A stretch of 64,000 bases of DNA from NCBI GenBank assembly GCA_043777595.1, contig JAYWHT010000060.1, positions 55,368 through 119,367 on the forward strand, written 5' to 3'. The stretch is from JAYVJH01 sp043777595 (GTDB lineage Bacteria; Bacteroidota; Bacteroidia; Cytophagales; Spirosomataceae). Numbering within the stretch: the first letter of the stretch is position 1; every line of letters starts with the position of its first letter. The translations under genes were made by a program, and so were the position numbers. The notes below the pieces were generated by a model that did no database searches, was not told the origin of the DNA, and was given only the letters and a program-made list of their open reading frames with translations. This document shows positions 26,604 through 34,843 of the stretch, piece after piece.

Positions 26604-27032
26604 TCAAAACGATTGCTCTTGAATACAGTCCTCTAAGCTGTCTTTCAGTGAAATAAACAACACAAAATAGTCTTGCACAATAGCATGGGCTATTTCTTTG
26701 GCAAGTTCTTCGTTGTAAGTATGCGAGGTTTTTGTGCGACTTTTCACCATGTCAAGCCAAATTTCACCGTCTTTGATTAGTCCTCGGTTAAAGGCTAACC
26801 TGAACGCATCTCGACTTCCCTGAATGTTAATCTTGCCCTGATTTTCGTAAAAATCTTTGATGGTATTCCATGCCAACTCGTAGGTATATTTAAATGCTTG
26901 AATCAGCCCTTGTTCTTCCAACTCATTTAGTGCGCCTTTGTCAATGAACTTTTTGAGTTGAGCTAACGCTTTTTTATAATTAGAAAAACGCTGTATCCAA
27001 CGAGTATCTGTATTTTGGATTTCAGGCATCAT
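26604..27032 (-). CDS. HI0074-like nucleotidyltransferase substrate-binding protein
   Basis: The 142-residue all-helical protein matches the HI0074/HEPN-like partner of MNT proteins: RFSNYKKALAQLKKF, then LIQAFKYTYELAWNTIKDFYENQG, a GSRDAFRLAFNRGLI stretch and SRTKTSHTYNEE. The last motif replaces the RxxxxH of true HEPN RNases with RTKTSH, which keeps R-x4-H. Its start overlaps the end of the DUF29-like gene by 11 bases; the MNT gene follows 1 base after. Confidence 0.85.
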   Translation of the reverse strand: MMPEIQNTDTRWIQRFSNYKKALAQLKKFIDKGALNELEEQGLIQAFKYTYELAWNTIKDFYENQGKINIQGSRDAFRLAFNRGLIKDGEIWLDMVKSRTKTSHTYNEELAKEIAHAIVQDYFVLFISLKDSLEDCIQEQSF

Positions 27033-27453
27033 AATTCAAAATCAAATCCAAGGCTTCTTTTTTGATTATATCCATGTCAATCATTTTCGACAATATTTTG
27101 GCCGAATAAGCCCCTCCAAATGCTTCATCGGCAGCTTCCTTTAAAGCATACTGGGAAGCCTCCTCAATGGCATTAGTTAGCTCTTCGTTTTTCAAATAAT
27201 AGCCACCTGAGCTACGTCTTTTATTGGTCTGTGCAATACTCCTTAAAGAGTGATTGATGGACCTTTCCCACGACGTTGTGCTTCTTTTTTCAGCTTTTTG
27301 TTTGATAAGATGTACCAACAAAACTCCTAAAAAACTAATCACCTTTACTATTTTATCGTCCTTTGCCATTTCGTCCATTTCGTCAATAAGTGTCAGGGCC
27401 GCCGAATAGTCGTGGTCTTCTACCATTTTCCGTAATGCTTCGAGTTCTTCCAT
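27022..27453 (-). CDS. DUF29-like protein, copy 1 of a tandem pair
   Basis: The 143-residue helical protein fits the DUF29 architecture: an acidic N-terminal helix (VEDHDYSAALTLIDEMDEMA), a membrane-neutral helix with VHLIKQKAEKRSTTSWERSI, and a C-terminal helical part. The first 37 residues are identical to the next gene upstream (27456-27887), with near-identical DNA, while the rest is clearly diverged. DUF29 function is unknown; the genes are often multi-copy and found near toxin-antitoxin loci. Confidence 0.75.
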   Translation of the reverse strand: MEELEALRKMVEDHDYSAALTLIDEMDEMAKDDKIVKVISFLGVLLVHLIKQKAEKRSTTSWERSINHSLRSIAQTNKRRSSGGYYLKNEELTNAIEEASQYALKEAADEAFGGAYSAKILSKMIDMDIIKKEALDLILNYDA

Positions 27454-27455
27454 AC

Positions 27456-27887
27456 TTACAGTTCGTAATTCAAAATTAAATCTAAGGCTTCTTTTTTAAT
27501 GACTTCTGGGTCAATAAGTTGCAATAATTCTTTGGCCGAAAACTGACCTTCAAAGGCTTCGACAGCAGCATCTTTCAGTGCTTTATTAAATTTTTCATTG
27601 ATTGAAACATCTATTTCTTGGCTTGTCAGATAAAAGCCATTTGCTTTTTGCCGCTTATTAGCATCAAAAATACCATCAAGCGCGTTATCAATCGAACGAC
27701 TCCATGATTTTGTATTACGTTTTTCAGCAGCCTGCTTTATTAAGTGTATCAACAAGATTTTGATATAGGCTTTTATTTTTACTATTTTATCATCTTTGGC
27801 CATTTCGTCCATTTCGTCAATAAGTGTCAGGGCCGCCGAATAGTCGTGGTCTTCTACCATTTTCCGTAATGCTTCTAACTCTTCCAT
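27456..27887 (-). CDS. DUF29-like protein, copy 2 of a tandem pair
   Basis: Same length (143 residues) and same first 37 residues as the neighbouring copy. The middle keeps the pattern LLIHLIKQAAEKRNTKSWSRSI and the last residues EALDLILNY agree, but the C-terminal half differs (ALKDAAVEAFEGQFSAKELLQL). The near-perfect 5' identity next to a diverged 3' part points to recent gene conversion or a mosaic duplication. It lies between a TIR-like gene and copy 1, all on the nuo strand. Confidence 0.75.
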   Translation of the reverse strand: MEELEALRKMVEDHDYSAALTLIDEMDEMAKDDKIVKIKAYIKILLIHLIKQAAEKRNTKSWSRSIDNALDGIFDANKRQKANGFYLTSQEIDVSINEKFNKALKDAAVEAFEGQFSAKELLQLIDPEVIKKEALDLILNYEL

Positions 27888-27897
27888 TTTAGTTAAA

Positions 27898-28818
27898 TCA
27901 AAATGCTGCTTTTAAATACTTTCTTAGTTTATCTTCAATTTGGCCTTTGCCAGCTATCGAATTATCATAAAACAATGTTCTGAACCCTGACAAATCAAAT
28001 GGTAATTTTTCTCTCCCTTTCTTATCACAAAGTAATATCGTGGGCTTACCAATAGCATGAGAATAACCTACTTCATAAAACACATTAGCATTATTTGGAG
28101 TTATGTCAGCAATAACAACCGATGCCTCTTTGATAGAGTTTTCAATATCTCTCAATATTGGAGTTGCCGTAAAATACTCGTCAGCTCTTTCGCATATCAA
28201 ATCACCATTTTCTTCTGCTACAGGCTTAATGACATCTTTATACAAGTCATTGTATTCGTCAGAAAACTGCATAACAACAAATGCTTTCTTTTGCTGGCTT
28301 ATGATTTTGAACTCACTTAGCTCTATTTTGGCATATCCGTGAAAATGCAATTGTACTTGTGATTTTTTTATTCTTTCGTTAATATTTATTATTTCAATAC
28401 CGTCTATAAATAGACTTACAGTAGAGCCATGAACTACGAGTTTAAAATCATATCTTTTGTTAGGTATGAGTTCTTCGCTACTTCCAACTGTTTGAAGAAA
28501 ATCCCATTGATTATTATTTAATTTGGCTGCAGAAAAAAGATATCCGTCATTATGAATGCCTATTTTTATGGCTGCTGCATCTCCGCTACCATCATTTAAA
28601 CAAACCATACAACCGCCTGTGTTTCTTTCTTTAAATAAAACTTCAAACGATATTTCGCCCGAATCAAAGTAACCGTTACTTTTCAAATGAGCGGCACTTT
28701 CCCACGAACCTTTATTTTTCATTTCAGGCGATTCTTTTGAAAACTTCGGAATATAAACTATTTGATTGTCTTCTATTTCGGCTTTACCCTGAATAGCAAT
28801 CCAGTTATATTTACTCAT
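27898..28818 (-). CDS. LamG-like plus TIR/nucleoside deoxyribosyltransferase-like protein
   Basis: Residues about 1-170 form a beta-rich concanavalin-like domain (GEISFEVLFKERN, YDFKLVVHGSTVSLFIDGIEI). Residues about 180-306 form a Rossmann-like domain, KKAFVVMQFSDEYNDLYKDV, then IENSIKEASVVIADITPNNANVFYEVGYSHAIGKPTILL, the signature of TIR-like and nucleoside 2-deoxyribosyltransferase-like domains, with the Glu in FYEVGYSHA as the likely active-site residue. In studied defence systems related domains cleave NAD or nucleotides. I chose ATG 28818 over an upstream TTG. It sits between nuoF and the DUF29-like pair. Confidence 0.75.
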   Translation of the reverse strand: MSKYNWIAIQGKAEIEDNQIVYIPKFSKESPEMKNKGSWESAAHLKSNGYFDSGEISFEVLFKERNTGGCMVCLNDGSGDAAAIKIGIHNDGYLFSAAKLNNNQWDFLQTVGSSEELIPNKRYDFKLVVHGSTVSLFIDGIEIININERIKKSQVQLHFHGYAKIELSEFKIISQQKKAFVVMQFSDEYNDLYKDVIKPVAEENGDLICERADEYFTATPILRDIENSIKEASVVIADITPNNANVFYEVGYSHAIGKPTILLCDKKGREKLPFDLSGFRTLFYDNSIAGKGQIEDKLRKYLKAAF

Positions 28819-28857
28819 GGTAGTCAATTTTATTACAACATATTTTTAATACTTCCC

Positions 28858-30192
28858 TCACACCAACTCTTCCATTCCCATAAACACCGCCCCAGGCTGT
28901 GTGGCTTCGTGTGGGTGGGTGATGTGCCACTCAAACTCTGGTCTAAAATGGCGAATGGCGGCGGCCACTGGCCAAGCGGCGGCATCACCTAATGGGCATA
29001 TTGTATTGCCTTCTATTTTTTTTGCTACGTCCACCAGCAAATCTATGTCTCGCATTGAGCCTTGTCCGTGTTCGATACGGTTCAAGACTTTGGCCATCCA
29101 GCCTGTTCCTTCACGGCAGGGGCTACATTGGCCGCAAGATTCGTGCTGATAAAATCTAGCAAAAGTCAGAGTATTGTGCACGATGCAGGTCGTTTCGTCC
29201 ATGGCTATAAAACCGCCAGAACCGAGCATAGTACCTGTTACAAAGCCTCCGTCCGAGAGCGACTCGTAGGTCATCAGGCGTTTTTCGCCTGCGGCCGTGT
29301 TCAGTATCAAATTAGCTGGCAATATTGGTACAGATGAACCTCCCGCCACTACAGCTTTGAGGTAATGACCATCTCTGACTCCACCACACCACTCGTCGGC
29401 ATAAATAAAATCTTCGACAGTGATACCCATCGGTACTTCGTAAACGCCTGGCTTACGGATATGACCCGATGCAGAAATAAGCTTTGTACCTGTACTGCGG
29501 CCTATGCCAATGGCAGCATAGGCATCGCCACCGTTGTTTACTATCCATGGTGTGTTAGCGATAGACTCTACGTTGTTTACTACGGTTGGGCATTGGTAAA
29601 GCCCTTTGACGGCTGGAAAGGGTGGTTTGTTGCGTGGGTTTCCACGATTGCCTTCTAACGACTCTAAGAGCGCAGTCTCTTCGCCACAAATATACGCTCC
29701 GCCACCAGGCTGTACGATAAGTTCTAAATCATAACCCGACCCTAATATATTTTTCCCCAAAAACCCTGCGGCTTTAGCCTCGGCAATGGCTTTTTCAAGA
29801 ATATTAACAACATACATTAGTTCGCCACGCACATAAATAAAAGACTTATTGGCCCCCAATGCAAAGCTCGAAACTATCATACCCTCGATGAGTAGGTGTG
29901 GGATTTCACGCATCATGTAGTGGTCTTTGAATGTACCCGGCTCTGACTCATCGGCATTACAAACCAAGTAACGAGGCACACCTTCGGGTTTGGCCAAGAA
30001 ACTCCATTTCATGCCCATCGGGAAGCCTGCGCCACCACGGCCACGCATACCCGACTTCTTGACTTCTTCGACCACCTCTTCTGGGGTCATTTTTTTTAAC
30101 GCTTTCTCAACGGCCGTGTAGCCGCCCATCTTACGATAGACCTCAAAGGTATTGATGTTGGGAACGCTGATGTGTTCTGTTAGTATTTTCAT
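28858..30192 (-). CDS. nuoF: NADH-quinone oxidoreductase subunit F
   Basis: NuoF holds FMN and the NADH site, where electrons enter complex I. The 444-residue protein shows GRGGAGFPMGMKW (NADH/FMN site, about 50-62), VCNADESEPGTFKD, ICGEETALLESLEG, and the N3 cluster ligands ESCGQCSPCREGT and NTICPLGDA near the C-terminus. Length is normal. A Uma2-like gene separates it from nuoE and a TIR-like gene follows it. Confidence 0.97.
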   Translation of the reverse strand: MKILTEHISVPNINTFEVYRKMGGYTAVEKALKKMTPEEVVEEVKKSGMRGRGGAGFPMGMKWSFLAKPEGVPRYLVCNADESEPGTFKDHYMMREIPHLLIEGMIVSSFALGANKSFIYVRGELMYVVNILEKAIAEAKAAGFLGKNILGSGYDLELIVQPGGGAYICGEETALLESLEGNRGNPRNKPPFPAVKGLYQCPTVVNNVESIANTPWIVNNGGDAYAAIGIGRSTGTKLISASGHIRKPGVYEVPMGITVEDFIYADEWCGGVRDGHYLKAVVAGGSSVPILPANLILNTAAGEKRLMTYESLSDGGFVTGTMLGSGGFIAMDETTCIVHNTLTFARFYQHESCGQCSPCREGTGWMAKVLNRIEHGQGSMRDIDLLVDVAKKIEGNTICPLGDAAAWPVAAAIRHFRPEFEWHITHPHEATQPGAVFMGMEELV

Positions 30193-30196
30193 ATAT

Positions 30197-30607
30197 TTAT
30201 TTCAAAAATTCATTCAAATCATAGCCAATCGAATCGCAAAAAGAGGCATTTGTTGTTACTTCGCCCACACTAAGTCTATACTTACGCCAGTTTTTAGTTC
30301 TGTAATTATAAGTAAACCCCTCTTGAATACCATATTTTTCACATAACTCGCCTGTTTTTTTAAAATCGTCTTTTTCTGAAACAGGAATCGTAATCTCTAT
30401 TGTTACAATATTTGTTTCTGTAACATTATCATATAGCAATACATCTGGCGTGGCACTTGTTTTTGATTCATCTACCATTGTTTCTGGAAAAGGCTCGTAT
30501 TTGACCTCGCCAGATATATACAGATTGTCAAGTGCAGTAGTAAGTCTTCTAATAACTCGCTGATGCTCTTTTGGTGCGTTTACCCCCATAATTGGTATGT
30601 CTAACAT
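30197..30607 (-). CDS. Uma2-like (PD-(D/E)xK fold) protein
   Basis: The 136-residue protein has the layout of small Uma2/DUF820-type proteins: an N-terminal helix (EHQRVIRRLTTALDNLY), an acidic strand TPDVLLYD, then TIVEITIP-like IVTIEITIPVSEKDDFKK and a helix-strand pair ending in YNYRTKNWRKYRL. The D-x(n)-ExT pattern resembles PD-(D/E)xK nucleases, though the catalytic Lys is replaced in the ExT position. It fills the 9-base-spaced gap between nuoE and nuoF. Function is unknown. Confidence 0.6.
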   Translation of the reverse strand: MLDIPIMGVNAPKEHQRVIRRLTTALDNLYISGEVKYEPFPETMVDESKTSATPDVLLYDNVTETNIVTIEITIPVSEKDDFKKTGELCEKYGIQEGFTYNYRTKNWRKYRLSVGEVTTNASFCDSIGYDLNEFLK

Positions 30608-30615
30608 AATCGTAG

Positions 30616-31113
30616 TTATTTAGATAGTTCCTCTATAATCTCATCTACTTTGTCGTTTGTCAAGTTCATATAATATTTTTCACGAATCTGAAAAACTGGC
30701 CCCCAACCGCAAGCCGCCAAACACTCTACTTCTTTGATTGTAAACTTACCGTCTGGCGTGGTTTCGCCTGTGTCTATGCCAAGTTTATTTTTTAAATGCC
30801 CATATACATCTTCGCCACCCATCAGGCAGCAAGGCCCCGTACGACAATACTCAATAACGTGCTTACCGACTGGCTCGAGGTGGTACATGGTATAAAACGA
30901 TGCCACTTCATAGACTTCAATGGGCGTAATATTAAGCAGCTCTGCCACGTAGTCCATACCCGCCTCTGGTGTCCAGCCTTCTTGTTCTTGCAAGATATGT
31001 AACAATGGCAATAGAGCCGATTTTTGTTTGCCGTCTGGATATTGGGCAATAATGGCCTGCGCTTTGGCAAGGCGATCGGGTGTAAATGTTATTCTGGTTA
31101 GTGTTTCAGTCAT
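30616..31113 (-). CDS. nuoE: NADH-quinone oxidoreductase subunit E
   Basis: NuoE has a thioredoxin-like fold with the N1a 2Fe-2S cluster. The 165 residues show LPLLHILQEQEGW near the N-terminus, the first ligand pair EYCRTGPCCLMG (about 87-98) and the second VECLAACGWGP (about 128-138). Its first codons overlap the end of the upstream DUF29 gene by 8 bases, so the accessory gene is translationally joined to it. Confidence 0.95.
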   Translation of the reverse strand: MTETLTRITFTPDRLAKAQAIIAQYPDGKQKSALLPLLHILQEQEGWTPEAGMDYVAELLNITPIEVYEVASFYTMYHLEPVGKHVIEYCRTGPCCLMGGEDVYGHLKNKLGIDTGETTPDGKFTIKEVECLAACGWGPVFQIREKYYMNLTNDKVDEIIEELSK

Positions 31114-31573
31114 TTTCTTTCAAATAATATTCGTCTTCAAAAACTTCTTGCCAAGTGAGTGGCTGTGGTTCAAATGTATCTTTACGAGAGAGGCCCATTT
31201 CTATTTTTGCATTTTCGGCTGCCCACTCAAGGCAGGTCTGCCACACACTTTCGATGTGTTCTTGGGTCAGTATTGGTACATCTTCTCGTTTTTCTTGTAT
31301 TTCTTTTCGGGCATTATAGATAGTTCTTACCCAGCTTGTGGAGCGTTTTTGCGGTTGTATTTTCCATTTAATGATATGGGTCATTAACAATACCATAAAA
31401 CTTCTAAATTCTCTTTTGTCTTTTTTATTCATATTTTCATATAAATAATGTAGGCCTGTCAAGGCTTCTTGGTTGTCAAATGCCTTGATTTGTTCTTCTA
31501 TGGCCCATATAGTTTCGTAGTAGGATTCTGACACTAATTCGTCCCAGTCTATTTTTTGTGTTGTGGCTTCCAT
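31106..31573 (-). CDS. DUF29 family protein
   Basis: This 155-residue protein is the most typical DUF29 member in the window: YYETIWAIEEQIKAFDNQEALTGLHYLYENM, then LMTHIIKWKIQPQKRSTSWVRTIYNARKEI, and a C-terminal WAAENAKIEMGLS segment followed by FEPQPLTWQEVFEDEYY, as in cyanobacterial DUF29 proteins. It overlaps nuoE by 8 bases and lies 13 bases after nuoD. The family has no known function. Confidence 0.85.
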   Translation of the reverse strand: MEATTQKIDWDELVSESYYETIWAIEEQIKAFDNQEALTGLHYLYENMNKKDKREFRSFMVLLMTHIIKWKIQPQKRSTSWVRTIYNARKEIQEKREDVPILTQEHIESVWQTCLEWAAENAKIEMGLSRKDTFEPQPLTWQEVFEDEYYLKEND

Positions 31574-31586
31574 ATCAAATCAGTTT

Positions 31587-32819
31587 TTAAGCGTCCAATT
31601 CTCCCGCAATTACATTAAGGCTGCTCATCGTAACAATGGCATCTGAAATGGTACTGCCAATGCACATTTCGGGATAGGCTTGGTAGCACACAAAACAAGG
31701 CCGACGGAAATGCAAGCGGTAAGGCGCACGGCCACCATCTGAAACTAAATAAAAGCCTAACTCGCCATTGCCGCCCTCCACGGCATGATAGACCTCACCC
31801 GCTGGTGCGTCTATTTCACCCATTACTATTTTGAAATGATAAATAAGTGCCTCCATTTTTTTGTAAACATCTTGCTTTGGAGGCAAGTAATATTGTGGTG
31901 CATCGGCATAGTACGGCCCCTCTGGGAGGTTTTTGACGGCTTGCTGAATGATACTAAGACTTTGCCACATTTCTTCGTTACGCACCATAAATCGGTCGTA
32001 AGAATCGCCATGTTGGCCGATTGGTATTTTAAAATCAAAATCTTCGTAACTACTATACGGATTCATAGCCCGCACGTCATAGTCCACGCCAGCAGCACGT
32101 AGGTTTGGGCCAGTGAAGCCATAAGCCAAAGCCCGCTCTGCCGAAATAGCCCCTACGCCAATGGTTCTGTCCATAAAAATACGATTGCGATTGAGTAATT
32201 TTTCAAACTCGTGCATCGTTACGGTAAAGTTCTTTACAAACTCGTTGATTTTTTTGATGGCGGTTGAGTTCAAGTCTCGTTCCATACCGCCTAAGCGGCC
32301 CATGTTGGTTGTGAGGCGTGCGCCGCACATTTCCTCATAAATGTCATAGATTTCCTCACGGCGCTGGTAAATATACATAAAGCCCGCAAAGCCGCCAGTG
32401 TCCACACCCAAAATACCATTACAAATAATATGGTCGGCAATACGAGCCAGCTCCATCATTATAACTCTGATATACTGCGCTCGCTTGGGTACTTCTACGC
32501 CCAATAGTTTTTCGACCGTCATCTGCCAGCCCAAATTATTGATAGGGCTCGAGCAGTAGTTCATGCGGTCGGTGAGGGTCGTAATCTGATAAAAAGGCCG
32601 ACGCTCGGCTATTTTCTCAAAAGCACGGTGAATGTAGCCAATCGTTTGCTCGCCAGCTATAATTTTCTCGCCGTCCATGGTCAGTATATTCTGAAAAATA
32701 CCGTGCGTGGCGGGGTGTGTTGGCCCCAGGTTAAGGGTCGTTAGTTCATTGACGTATTGTATAGGCTCATTTTTGGTGATGCCCTTGCCTTGTACTGGCT
32801 CTATTGCTGTCGTACTCAT
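31587..32819 (-). CDS. nuoD: NADH-quinone oxidoreductase subunit D
   Basis: NuoD is the 49-kDa-type subunit that helps form the quinone-binding pocket. The 410-residue protein starts with LNLGPTHPATHGIFQN, has GYIHRAFEKIAERRPFYQ, the LGVDTGG segment, and ends with RLHFRRPCFVCYQAYPEMCIG. It is separate from nuoC, unlike in Escherichia coli. It shares ATGA with the upstream nuclease-like gene. Confidence 0.96.
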   Translation of the reverse strand: MSTTAIEPVQGKGITKNEPIQYVNELTTLNLGPTHPATHGIFQNILTMDGEKIIAGEQTIGYIHRAFEKIAERRPFYQITTLTDRMNYCSSPINNLGWQMTVEKLLGVEVPKRAQYIRVIMMELARIADHIICNGILGVDTGGFAGFMYIYQRREEIYDIYEEMCGARLTTNMGRLGGMERDLNSTAIKKINEFVKNFTVTMHEFEKLLNRNRIFMDRTIGVGAISAERALAYGFTGPNLRAAGVDYDVRAMNPYSSYEDFDFKIPIGQHGDSYDRFMVRNEEMWQSLSIIQQAVKNLPEGPYYADAPQYYLPPKQDVYKKMEALIYHFKIVMGEIDAPAGEVYHAVEGGNGELGFYLVSDGGRAPYRLHFRRPCFVCYQAYPEMCIGSTISDAIVTMSSLNVIAGELDA

Positions 32820-33424
32820 TTTAGTTCTTTTTTGTAGTAGTCTATTATTGTTTGAAATACGCCAAGTATTTTCTCGATTTCTGTTAGATAATATACCTTG
32901 CTGTCTATCAATATTTTATTGTCCTCTAAAACCATAAAAAGCCACTCATTACCAGTTGTTACACAACCATAAATCTTAGAAAGCAACACTCCTTTTTTTT
33001 CGTTAAATAGCTTTGCGCCCACCAACTGTGCTGCACATTGTGGTACACCGAGTTCTATGTCATTTTTTTTGGCTTCAACAATTTGTAAAATCGGGTAGCT
33101 AATACCAAATGTCTTTATGTCTTTGGCTATGATAAAATCGCACTCGCCTTTCAGCCCTTTTTTTGCATCAGCGGTGAGTGTTTCGCCAGAATAAATCGTA
33201 AAGTAAGCATCATTTCGTTTTCGTAATGCTTTCAAAATCGGTACAACAATCCATTCAGACTTTGCTTTTTCGGTTCGGACAGGTAGCGTTTTTACATACT
33301 CCAGTTCTTCTAACAAATCGCTACTCGCTGGCACAGGTTTTATGTTGTCAAAAAAATACCCAACGTGGTTTGTTACACCAAATTTTAGTTCCAAATCGTC
33401 CAATGTAAAATCGCTGTATGCCAT
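32816..33424 (-). CDS. PD-(D/E)xK nuclease-like protein of unknown function
   Basis: The 202-residue protein has a fold core typical of type I restriction HsdR-like N-terminal nucleases: EWIVVPILKALRKRND, then YSGETLTADAKKGLKGECDFIIAK (the D), and SYPILQIVEAKKNDIELG (the ExK), followed by a helix with Q residue QCAAQLVGAKLF. The catalytic D...E-x-K is intact. Homologues occur as solitary genes in Bacteroidota. It is coupled to nuoD by an ATGA overlap and follows hicB by 3 bases. Confidence 0.65.
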   Translation of the reverse strand: MAYSDFTLDDLELKFGVTNHVGYFFDNIKPVPASSDLLEELEYVKTLPVRTEKAKSEWIVVPILKALRKRNDAYFTIYSGETLTADAKKGLKGECDFIIAKDIKTFGISYPILQIVEAKKNDIELGVPQCAAQLVGAKLFNEKKGVLLSKIYGCVTTGNEWLFMVLEDNKILIDSKVYYLTEIEKILGVFQTIIDYYKKELK

Positions 33425-33427
33425 GGC

Positions 33428-33712
33428 TTAAGCTACTAATAAGGGTAATTCTACCTCCACGAACGTTAGTAAGTCGTTTTTTATATTCAATTCAAAATCA
33501 TCTTGCATCAAGTGTTTGGCAATTGGTTGGGGTTCTGGTAATTGCTCACCATCTTCGGACATTCCGTCCAAATGAAACGCTATTGCACTTCTCATGTTTT
33601 CAATCGTTTCCTCTATGCTATCGCCTGTGGCAATACAGCCGAGCACATCTGGCGAGTAAGCACCATAATTGTTGTTACATTTTTCTATTACAATCAAATA
33701 TCGCTCAGTCAT
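33428..33712 (-). CDS. hicB: HicB-like antitoxin
   Basis: The 94-residue protein is a HicB-type fold: MTERYLIVIEKCNNNYGAYSPD, then LGCIATGDSIEETIENMRSAIAFHLDGMSEDGE, a pattern of the partial RNase H-like fold. HicB proteins neutralise the RNA-cleaving HicA and repress the operon. Its natural partner directly upstream (33717-33905) carries a stop codon, so the antitoxin may now be free of its job. Confidence 0.88.
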   Translation of the reverse strand: MTERYLIVIEKCNNNYGAYSPDVLGCIATGDSIEETIENMRSAIAFHLDGMSEDGEQLPEPQPIAKHLMQDDFELNIKNDLLTFVEVELPLLVA

Positions 33713-33716
33713 AACA

Positions 33717-33905
33717 TTACAATTTTATATTGGCTTGTTTTTCAATACTTTTTATCAAAAAATGCGATAAATCATCACTTGGCTTTCCGTTAATTGTTAC
33801 TGTACCTTTTTTGGTTAGGTGTCGATATTGCCGATGACTACCTTTTTGCCGAGCTTGGTATCAGCCATCGTCTTCGATAATTTTTATTAGTTTTTTTACT
33901 TTCAT
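33717..33905 (-). pseudogene. hicA: HicA-like toxin inactivated by a premature stop
   Basis: Read on the minus strand from ATG 33905 the frame gives MKVKKLIKIIEDDG, a TGA stop at 33861-33863, then YQARQKGSHRQYRHLTKKG and TVTINGKPSDDL, followed by a normal stop at 33717. This is the full HicA pattern with its catalytic His in GSHRQ. Family members have Trp at the stopped position (DGW), so a single TGG to TGA change explains the loss. No later start restores the N-terminus. The start overlaps the nuoC stop. Confidence 0.85.
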
Positions 33906-34402
33906 TATCGTCCAAACAACGCATCAATTTTGTCTTCACGGGTTGGGTCTTCGAGCGGATATTCCTTTCGCATCGGAAAATAGTCCATTTCGTCCATATT
34001 CAGAATCCGTTTGAGATTAGGGTGTCCGTCAAATATTATTCCAAAAAAGTCGAATGTTTCTCTTTCCATCCAGTTGGCGGCAGGCCACAAGGTTGTTGCC
34101 GTCTGAATATGCACATCGGCCGCTGGCATAAAGGCTTTGATGCGAACTCTGAAGTTATTGACCAAACTATGAACATGGTAAACAACACTAAACTCGTGGC
34201 CTATGCTGTCTGGAAAATGTACTCCCGTGAGGTCTGTCAAAAATCCAATCTGAAACGTCGGGTGCTTTTTCAAATAGTCTAACAATGGTATAATCTGCTC
34301 CCTGGCCACCGACAGCGTAAGCAGGCCATATGGTTCGTCAAAATCATAAACGTTATCGCCAAATTTCTTGATGATATCTTCGGCTACTTCTTGATTAGTC
34401 AT
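33905..34402 (-). CDS. nuoC: NADH-quinone oxidoreductase subunit C
   Basis: NuoC is the 30-kDa-type peripheral-arm subunit. The 165-residue protein has LTDLTGVHFP, the YHVHSLVNNFRVRIKAF strand pair, WPAANWMERETFDFFGIIFDGHPNLKRILN and the C-terminal RKEYPLED. All are family landmarks. It is a free-standing NuoC, not fused to NuoD. A DUF29-like gene lies 5 bases upstream of it and the dead hicA directly downstream. Confidence 0.96.
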   Translation of the reverse strand: MTNQEVAEDIIKKFGDNVYDFDEPYGLLTLSVAREQIIPLLDYLKKHPTFQIGFLTDLTGVHFPDSIGHEFSVVYHVHSLVNNFRVRIKAFMPAADVHIQTATTLWPAANWMERETFDFFGIIFDGHPNLKRILNMDEMDYFPMRKEYPLEDPTREDKIDALFGR

Positions 34403-34407
34403 GGTTT

Positions 34408-34830
34408 TTAGTTTTCGATGAGGCGCATGGCTTCGGCTATGATTTTATTTTTGTCAAATTTTTCTAACAATTCTACGTCGCTCAATGCCCCATCAAACGC
34501 CTCTTCGGCTGCTTGCGGCAATGCCAACTCAAAGGCTTCGTGTAGGGTTTCCATCAAATCGTGATTATCCATATAAAAACCACCCGATTTACGTCTTTTG
34601 TTTACTCGTTTTATTTGTAAAACTGAATGATTGATAGAGTTTGTCCAAGAACGAGTGATTCGGTTTTCTGCGTCTCTTTTGATGAGGTGAATCAACATGA
34701 TTTCCATAAAGCTAAAAACCTTGTTTGTCTTGTCGTCTTTTGCCATTTCGTCCAATTCATCTACAATCAAAAGTGCATCAGAATAGCGCCCCTCTAAAAT
34801 TGCTTTGCGTATTTCTACTATTTCTTCCAT
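34408..34830 (-). CDS. DUF29-like protein, third short copy
   Basis: The 140-residue protein is clearly paralogous to the two at 27022-27887: EIRKAILEGRYSDALLIVDELDEMAKDDKTNKVF, then IMLIHLIKRDAENRITRSWTNSINHS, RVNKRRKSGGFYM and a C-terminal AAEEAFDGALSD. It differs in sequence throughout, so it is an older copy. It sits between nuoB (13 bases) and nuoC (5 bases) on the same strand. Function unknown. Confidence 0.75.
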   Translation of the reverse strand: MEEIVEIRKAILEGRYSDALLIVDELDEMAKDDKTNKVFSFMEIMLIHLIKRDAENRITRSWTNSINHSVLQIKRVNKRRKSGGFYMDNHDLMETLHEAFELALPQAAEEAFDGALSDVELLEKFDKNKIIAEAMRLIEN

Positions 34831-34843
34831 GTCATTAAATTCA

